Assembly: GCA_032718475.1 (NCBI GenBank)
Contig: JAUCBJ010000049.1
Coordinates: 1-21,032 of the forward strand
DNA length: 21,032 bases
Reading direction: 5' to 3'
Source: Nemertoderma westbladi
Lineage: Eukaryota > Xenacoelomorpha > Nemertodermatida > Nemertodermatidae
Shown here: piece by piece, positions 15,425 to 21,032 of the stretch
How positions within the stretch are numbered: position 1 is the first letter of the stretch
Layout: each line of letters opens with the position of its first letter
Notes under the pieces: model-generated
The model's input: only the letters and a program-made list of their open reading frames with translations
Told to the model about the DNA's origin: nothing
Database searches by the model: none
Program-made: the position numbers and the translations under genes

Positions 15425-18023
15425 GTGTGGAAAACAGTCATTCCTTTAGGAAACAGTGTGGAAGGGTTTACTGTGGAAGATCACCCATGGTAGGGAACAG
15501 GCATTTTAGGAAACAGAGTGGAAGGGTTTACTGTGGAAGATCACCAATGGTGGTGAACAGGCATTCCTTTAGGAAACAGTGTGGAAGGGTTTACTGTGGA
15601 AGATCACCCATGGTGGTGAACAGGCATTCCTTTTGAAAACAGAGTGGAAGGGTTTACTGAGGAAGTTCACCTATGGTGGTGAACAGGAATTCCTTTAGAA
15701 AACAGAGTGGAAGGGTTTACTGTGGAAGATCACCCATGGTGGTGAACAGGTATTCCTTTAGGAAACAGAGTGGAAGGGTTTACTGTGGAAGATCACCTAT
15801 GGTGGTGAACAGGCATTCCTTTAGGAAACAGAGTAGACGGGTTTAATGTGGAAGATCACCCATGGTGGTGAACAGGCATTCGTTTAGGAAGCAGAGTGGA
15901 AGGGTTTACTGTAGAGATTCATCCATGGTGGTGAACAGGCATTCCTTTAGGAAACTGAGTGGAATGGTTTAATGTGGAAGATCACCCATGGTGGTGAACA
16001 GGCATTCCTTTAGGAAACAGAGTGGAAGGGTTTACTGTGGAAGATCACCCATAGTGGTGAACAGGCATTCCTTGATGAAACAGAGTGGAAAGGTTTACTG
16101 TAGAGATTCATCCATGGTGGTGAACAGGCATTCCTTTAGGAAACTGAGTGGAATGGTTTAATGTGGAAGATCACCCATGGTGGTGAACAGGCATTCCTTT
16201 AGGAAACAGAGTGAAAGGGTTTAATGTGGAAGATCACCCATGGTGGTGAACAGGCATTCCTTTAGGAAACAGAGTGGAAGGGTTAACTGTGGAAGATCAC
16301 CCATGGTGGTGAACAGGCATTCCTTTAGGAAACAGAGTGGAAGGGTTTACTGTGGAAGATCACCCATAGTGGTGAACAGGCATTCCTTGATGAAACAGAG
16401 TGGAAAGGTTTACTGTGGGAGATCACCCATGGTGGTGAACAGGCATTCCTTTAGGAAACATAGTGGAAGGGTTTACGGTGGAAGATCACCCATGATGGTA
16501 AACAGGCATTCCTTTAGGAAACAGAGTGGAAGGGTTTACTGAGGAAGTTCACCTATGGTGGTGAACAGGAATTCCTTTAGAAAACAGAGTGGAAGGGTTT
16601 ACTGTGGAAGATCACCCATGGTGGTGAACAGGTATTCCTTTAGGAAACAGAGTGGAAGGGTTTACTGTGGAAGATCACCTATGGTGGTGAACAGGCATTC
16701 CTTTAGGAAACAGAGTAGACGGGTTTAATGTGGAAGATCACCCATGGTGGTGAACAGGCATTCGTTTAGGAAGCAGAGTGGAAGGGTTTACTGTAGAGAT
16801 TCATCCATGGTGGTGAACAGGCATTCCTTTAGGAAACTGAGTGGAATGGTTTAATGTGGAAGATCACCCATGGTGGTGAACAGGCATTCCTTTAGGAAAC
16901 AGAGTGGAAGGGTTTAATGTGGAAGATCACCCATGGTGGTGAACAGGCATTCCTTTAGGAAACAGAGTGGAAGGGTTAACTGTGGAAGATCACCCATGGT
17001 GGTGAACAGGCATTCCTTTAGTAAACAGAGTGGAAGGGTTTAATGTGGAAGATCACCCATGGTGGTGAACAGGCATTCGTTTAGGAAACAGAGTGGAAGG
17101 GTTTACTGTAGAAGTTCATCCATGGTGGTGAACAGGCATTCCTTTAGGAAACAGAGTGGAAGGGTTTAATGTGGAAGATCACCCATGGTGGTGAACAGGC
17201 ATTCCTTTAGGAAACAGAGTGGAAGGGTTTACTGTGGAAGATCACCCATAGTGGTGAACAGGCATTCCTTGATGAAACAGAGTGGAAAGGTTTACTGTGG
17301 GAGATCACCCATGGTGGTGAACAGGCATTCCTTTAGGAAACATAGTGGAAGGGTTTACGGTGGAAGATCACCCATGATGGTAAACAGGCATTCCTTTAGG
17401 AAACAGAGTGGAAGGGTTTACTGTGGAAGATCACCCATGGTGGTGAACATGCATTCCTTTAGGAAACAGAGTGGAAGGGTTTAATGAGGAAGATCACCCA
17501 TGGTGGTGAACAGGCATTCCTTTAGGAAACAGAGTGGAAGGGTTTACTGTGGAAGATTACCCATGGTGGTGAACAGGCATTCCTTTAGGAAACAGAGTGG
17601 AAGGGTTTACTGTGGAAGATCACCCATGGTAGAGAACAGGCATTCCTTTAGGAAACAGAGTGGAAGGGTTTACTGTGGAAGATTACCCATGGTGGTGAAC
17701 AGGCATTCCTTTAGGAAACAGAGTGGAAGGGTTTACTGTGGAAGATCACCCATATGGTGGTGAACAGGCATTCCTTTAGGAAACAGAGTGGAAGGGTTTA
17801 ATGAGGAAGAACACCCATGGTGGTGGTGAACAGGCATTCCTTTAGGAAACAGAGTGGAAGGGTTTACTGTGGGAGATCACCCATGGTGGTGAACAGGCAT
17901 TCCTTTAGGAAACAGAGTGGAAAGGTTGAATGTGGAAGATCAACCTTGGCGGTGAACAGGCATTCCTTTGGGAAACAGAGTGGAAGGGTTTACTATGGAA
18001 GATCACCCATGGTGGTGAACAGG
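15425..18023. repeat. 63-bp minisatellite, about 41 copies
   Basis: The unit is gtggaagatcacccatggtg, gtgaacaggcattcctttag, gaaacagagtggaagggttt, act. The length is exactly 21 codons, and one plus frame reads NRHSFRKQSGRVYCGRSPMV per unit. In many copies the tac codon is taa, which closes that frame, so a continuous protein is not supported. The unit contains dyads TTCCT-TT-AGGAA and TCACC-CATGGT-GGTGA. Units are highly uniform, so the array has been homogenised recently. Confidence 0.97.
15659..17422. repeat. 882-bp (14-unit) higher-order repeat inside the 63-bp array
   Basis: Variant units recur 882 bases apart. gaggaagttc occurs at 15659 and 16541, the variant cacccatagt at 16361 and 17243, and gtagagattc at 15911 and 16793. 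The distance is exactly 14 x 63. A shorter 189-bp (3-unit) duplication is also visible (gtagagattc at 15911 and 16100). Confidence 0.9.
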
Positions 18024-18772
18024 CTTACCCACCCTGGATGGCTTAATAATAAAAGATTACCCTATTCAATACTTTGAATATTTCAAATTCATCTCCTATT
18101 TCTTAGAGATTAAACTTGATTGATCTCCTATCTTTAAGTTGTACCCGTAGTACTTAGTGGACCGTGTAATATATTTGAACAACCTGAGATATTTATTTGA
18201 ACAGTTAAATATTTTAAAGAAATACATAAATCTTATATTTTTACCCAAATAACCCGAATTAAACAGCGTACGGTTAAAATTTTAATTCTTAAACAAATTT
18301 CTGATTAAATCAAATAGACAGCGTGCGGTGGGCAGGGCATTACCTCAGAGAATTAAAACTACCATAAAATAATGTAAATATCGCGCAACAAATGAAAATA
18401 TACCCGGAATAGCACAAGTTTTTCTAGAAAGAAACCAAAAATAAGTAAATTTAAAATAATTTCAGATGGCTGAGGGCTTTCAGATCCATGAGTCCTATAA
18501 CAACTGATAGCAACCAATCAACGTTATTATAGTTTTCATTGGCCATAACTCAGCAACCAAGGTGCGAACTAAATTTGTTTAAAAAATACTTAAAGGGAGG
18601 GGGGTATTCACCCTAGGAGACGTCTCCAGTTTTTGTAGGTTAAAAAGAGTTTATATTTTTTATATATGTATTGAAACAATACTTAAAAGATTAATTATTG
18701 TTTCTTAAGATAATATTTATTAAAAGCAAAAATTTGAATTTTAATGTATTGCAAATTGTTCATATTTTCAGT

Positions 18773-18814
18773 CTAAATGCCAATGACTAAATGCCAATGC
18801 TCCAAGGCCAATGA
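18773..18814. repeat. Three-copy 14-bp repeat
   Basis: ctaaatgccaatga, ctaaatgccaatgc and tccaaggccaatga follow one another, the third being diverged. Confidence 0.7.
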
Positions 18815-19041
18815 CGTACAAGGAGATAGGGTTATAGAGGGTTCGGTGGTCGGAGATTTCTTATCAATAATAAATAAATTGTCGTAAGATGGAGTAAAGG
18901 TGTATTAAAATTGACGTCACTTCATATCCGATGTCAGTTTTGATAGTAAACCTAGTTGAGACCATTAATAATGTACCAAAAACAATAAACCAAAAAGGGT
19001 TTAAAATTTATTTTTTGTGGTCTATAATTAGGGTGAACAGA

Positions 19042-19054
19042 CCCCCCCCCCCCC
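19042..19054. repeat. Homopolymer of 13 C
   Basis: Thirteen consecutive C residues on the plus strand, equivalent to a G run on the minus strand. Confidence 0.95.
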
Positions 19055-19226
19055 ACCCATCCTCCCTTAAGCATTAAAAGAAAATATACATAAATAACTA
19101 CAATCTCTACAACAGCAACCTAAGATTAAAATTAGAAACAGAAAGCACAGTAGTGTCAGTAGAAACAAACCACGCCTAAAAAATAAATTATTTCATTGGA
19201 AATGTAATATTGTAAAGTTAGTTTGT

Positions 19227-19243
19227 TTGTGTGTGTGTGTGTG
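19227..19243. repeat. TG dinucleotide microsatellite
   Basis: About eight TG units, preceded by TTTG repeats. Confidence 0.9.
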
Positions 19244-19410
19244 AATCCCAATCGCGACTCCTAGAAATCGAATTAGTTAATAGAAGGAGAAACTCCTATG
19301 AGGAAAGCAAAATTATCTATCTTGCAGCAGCATACAATACAATGAGAATGATTTAATAATACAGACAAAACGACAAGCTTTAACTCCCTGAGAAGGGGGA
19401 TAAAGTAACA

Positions 19411-19590
19411 TCATTCCACCATCTCATCCAGTTCATTTATTATCAAGGGTTTCAGAAGTTCTTCGGACATAGAGCATTCCGCTCTCTCTACCACTTGTAT
19501 GTTGTTAGGGGTCCCTTTGACAATCTCTGGCATGTTGTTTGGCGTTGGATCGATTATGCTATTGCGGCTTTCCAAGAGGTGCTCCAATTC
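19411..19590 (-). CDS. Probable last coding exon of an unidentified host gene
   Basis: On the minus strand, 59 sense codons are followed by TGA (19411-19413). They start directly after an AG acceptor at 19591-19592. The frame begins ELEHLLESRNSIIDPTPN and ends INELDEMVE. It is acidic and rich in Glu, Leu, Ile and Asn, with balanced codon use unlike the surrounding simple-sequence DNA. The other two frames of the same strand hit stops within about 12 codons of the acceptor, so reading phase 0 is favoured. There is no start ATG at the left of the frame, as expected for an internal or terminal exon. The upstream exon would lie beyond the minisatellite, perhaps outside the window. The family is not recognised. 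Sixty open codons can occur by chance, so transcript evidence would decide. Confidence 0.5.
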   Translation of the reverse strand, partial: ELEHLLESRNSIIDPTPNNMPEIVKGTPNNIQVVERAECSMSEELLKPLIINELDEMVE

Positions 19591-19625
19591 CTGAATAATG
19601 CAAAATAATTTGAAATGTTTAGTTT
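19591..19625 (-). promoter_or_regulatory. Splice acceptor with branch-point-like motif
   Basis: Minus-strand sequence reads AAACTAAACATTTC, then AAATTATTTTGCATTATTCAG, then the exon. ACTAAAC lies about 25-30 bases before the AG, a normal branch-point distance, and the interval is T-rich. Confidence 0.5.
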
Positions 19626-19626
19626 A

Positions 19627-20728
19627 CAAATAGTTCTCACAGCGAACACATATAGTTCCTACCTCGAACACAAATAGTTCTCAACGCGAACAAAAATATT
19701 TCCTACCTCGAACACATAGTTCTCAACGCGAACACAAGTAGTTCCTTCCTAGAACATAAATAGTTCTCAACGAGAACACAAATAGTTCCTACCTCGAACA
19801 CAAATAGTTCCCACAACGAACACAAATAGTTCTCAACGCGAACACAAATAGTTCCCACAGCGAACACAAATAGTTCTCAAAGCGAACACAAATAGTTCAC
19901 AACGCGAACAAAAATATTTCCTACCTCGAACACATAGTTCTCAACGCGAACACAAGTAGTTCCTTCCTAGAACATAAATAGTTCTCAACGAGAACACAAA
20001 TAGTTCCTACCTCGAACACAAATAGTTCCCACAACGAACACAAATAGTTCTCAACGCGAACACAAATAGTTCCCACAGCGAACACAAATAGTTCTCAAAG
20101 CGAACACAAATAGTTCACAACGCGAACACAAAGAGTTCTCAACACAAACACAAATAGTTCCTACCGCGAACTCAAATAGTTCCCACAGCGAACACAAATA
20201 GTTCTCAAAGCGAACACAAATAGTTCACAACGCGAACACAAATAGTTCTCAACGCGAACACAAATAGTTCCCACAGCGAACACAAATAGTTCTCAAAGCG
20301 AACACAAATAGTTCACAACGCGAACACAAAGAGTTCTCAACCCAAACACAAATAGTTCCCACAGCGAACACAAATAGTTCTCAAAGCGAACACAAATAGT
20401 TCACAACGCGAACACAAATAGTTCACAACGCGAACACAAAGAGTTCTCAACACAAACACAAATAGTTCCTACCGCGAACTCAAATAGTTCCCACCGCGAA
20501 CACAAAAAGTTCTCAACACGAACACAAATAGTTCTCAACACAAACACAAATAGTTCCTACCGCGAACTCAAATAGTTCCCACCGCGAACACAAAAAGTTC
20601 TCAACACGAACACAAATAGTTGTCAAAGCGAACACCAATAGTTCTCAACACGATCACAAATAGTTCCCACAGCGAAGACAAATAGTTCTCAACACGAACA
20701 CAAATAGTTCCCACATCGAGCACAAAGT
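19627..20728. repeat. 22-bp minisatellite, about 50 copies
   Basis: The unit is gaacacaaatagttctcaac followed by gc, with variants such as cccacagc and ctacctc in the second half. Each unit carries the dyad GAAC-acaaata-GTTC. Higher-order duplication is visible: aacgcgaacaaaaatatttc occurs at 19683 and 19901 (218 bases apart), and caacacaaac at 20448 and 20536 (88 bases, four units). The array would lie in the intron upstream of the minus-strand exon. Confidence 0.96.
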
Positions 20729-21002
20729 ATTACTTTCACTTTCAGACCTTCGACCCAACATCCCATATCTACCGGTCTGTCTCTACCAACCTCCAATATT
20801 GGGACTGATAAATAATTAATGTTTATTTATAATATAAATATTTCCAAAATAACAATTTGGTTACTGCTAAAGAGACATATTGGATAAACAATTCGATAAT
20901 ATTGAAAATAAATCTTTTGGATATCGATGAAGGGATGCTACACTCTCTATTTAGTGGATTAACGGATATATCAGTGGGAGATGGGAAGATCCTTGGGAGG
21001 GA
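20729..21002. other. AT-rich non-coding stretch
   Basis: No gene is seen on either strand. It may be intron of the minus-strand gene. Confidence 0.5.
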
Positions 21003-21025
21003 GGGGGGGGGGGGGGGGGGGGGGG
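21003..21025. repeat. Homopolymer of 23 G
   Basis: Twenty-three consecutive G residues near the window end. The length is uncertain in any assembly. Confidence 0.95.
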
Positions 21026-21032
21026 TAAGGTT

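Larger units (their letters stand above)
18024..19410. other. AT-rich non-coding stretch; right part probably the 3' UTR or downstream flank of the minus-strand exon
   Basis: No coding sequence is supported. It contains a 12-bp palindrome GGAGACGTCTCC (18616-18627), three 14-bp repeats ctaaatgccaatga (18773-18814), a C13 run and a TG microsatellite. A minus-strand AATAAA (plus TTTATT at 19008-19013) lies about 400 bases beyond the stop of the exon at 19411 and could end its transcript. Confidence 0.5.

Noticed and set aside
15427-18077. Five separate 69-100 codon ORFs in the 63-bp array as a protein-coding gene
   Set aside because: The frame is repeatedly closed by taa and has no supported start or splice structure; kept only as a question in the findings.
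18466-18507. Short plus-strand frame starting ATGGCTGAGGGC just after a TTTCAG
   Set aside because: It ends after 13 codons and has no continuation or other support.
9841-20728. CRISPR-like arrays
   Set aside because: The repeats are contiguous with no unique spacers of constant length, and the context is eukaryotic.
20747-20805. An upstream minus-strand exon between a TTTATCAG acceptor and a GAAG/GTCTGA donor
   Set aside because: Its only open phase would put the next exon (19590 downward) in a frame that reaches a stop within about 12 codons.

Overview
This window looks like repeat-dense, non-genic DNA from an invertebrate animal genome. The evidence is a decayed BEL/Pao-type gag-protease region (a metazoan LTR-retrotransposon lineage), a 5'-truncated RTE-like LINE, a hAT-type foldback element, and about 7.5 kb of minisatellite. 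There are no bacterial operons, ribosome binding sites or CRISPR arrays. The species cannot be named from the sequence.

Layout. 1-2529 (+) holds a BEL/Pao gag-protease remnant that stays in essentially one frame but carries one frameshift and four in-frame stops. A LINE reverse transcriptase fragment sits antisense inside it (2530-3938), flanked by a possible GAGTAC duplication. 3945-4257 may be the far side of the same LTR element. 4258-4890 holds 45-bp and 42-bp minisatellites. 5309-7870 (+) is one long reading frame broken by two stop codons. Its N-terminal half resembles the RNase D/EXD1-type 3'-5' exonuclease fold and its C-terminal half carries CCHC zinc knuckles. It ends just before a polypurine tract, a TG and an AATAAA signal, as in a 3' LTR. 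7952-9840 is non-coding, with long G runs, a cluster of perfect stem-loops and a candidate minus-strand LTR/primer-site boundary.

9841-12675 is a 43-bp minisatellite with a 641-bp higher-order repeat. It abuts a 32/37-bp minisatellite with a 102-bp higher-order repeat (12676-13080). 13518-14914 is a 1.4-kb palindromic element with an 8-bp target duplication. 15425-18023 is a 63-bp minisatellite with an 882-bp (14-unit) higher-order repeat. 18024-19410 is AT-rich and shows no gene. 19411-19590 (-) looks like the last coding exon (59 codons plus stop) of a host gene, with a good splice acceptor, and the putative intron upstream of it is filled by a 22-bp minisatellite (19627-20728).

How it fits together. 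Most of the window is nested or adjacent mobile-element debris and tandem arrays. The only candidate host coding sequence is the minus-strand exon near the right end. A recurring theme is dyad symmetry: the monomer of every minisatellite family contains a short inverted repeat, and the window also holds a 1.4-kb foldback element and a stem-loop cluster. The two observations most worth pursuing are the exonuclease-zinc-knuckle frame and the hidden exon.
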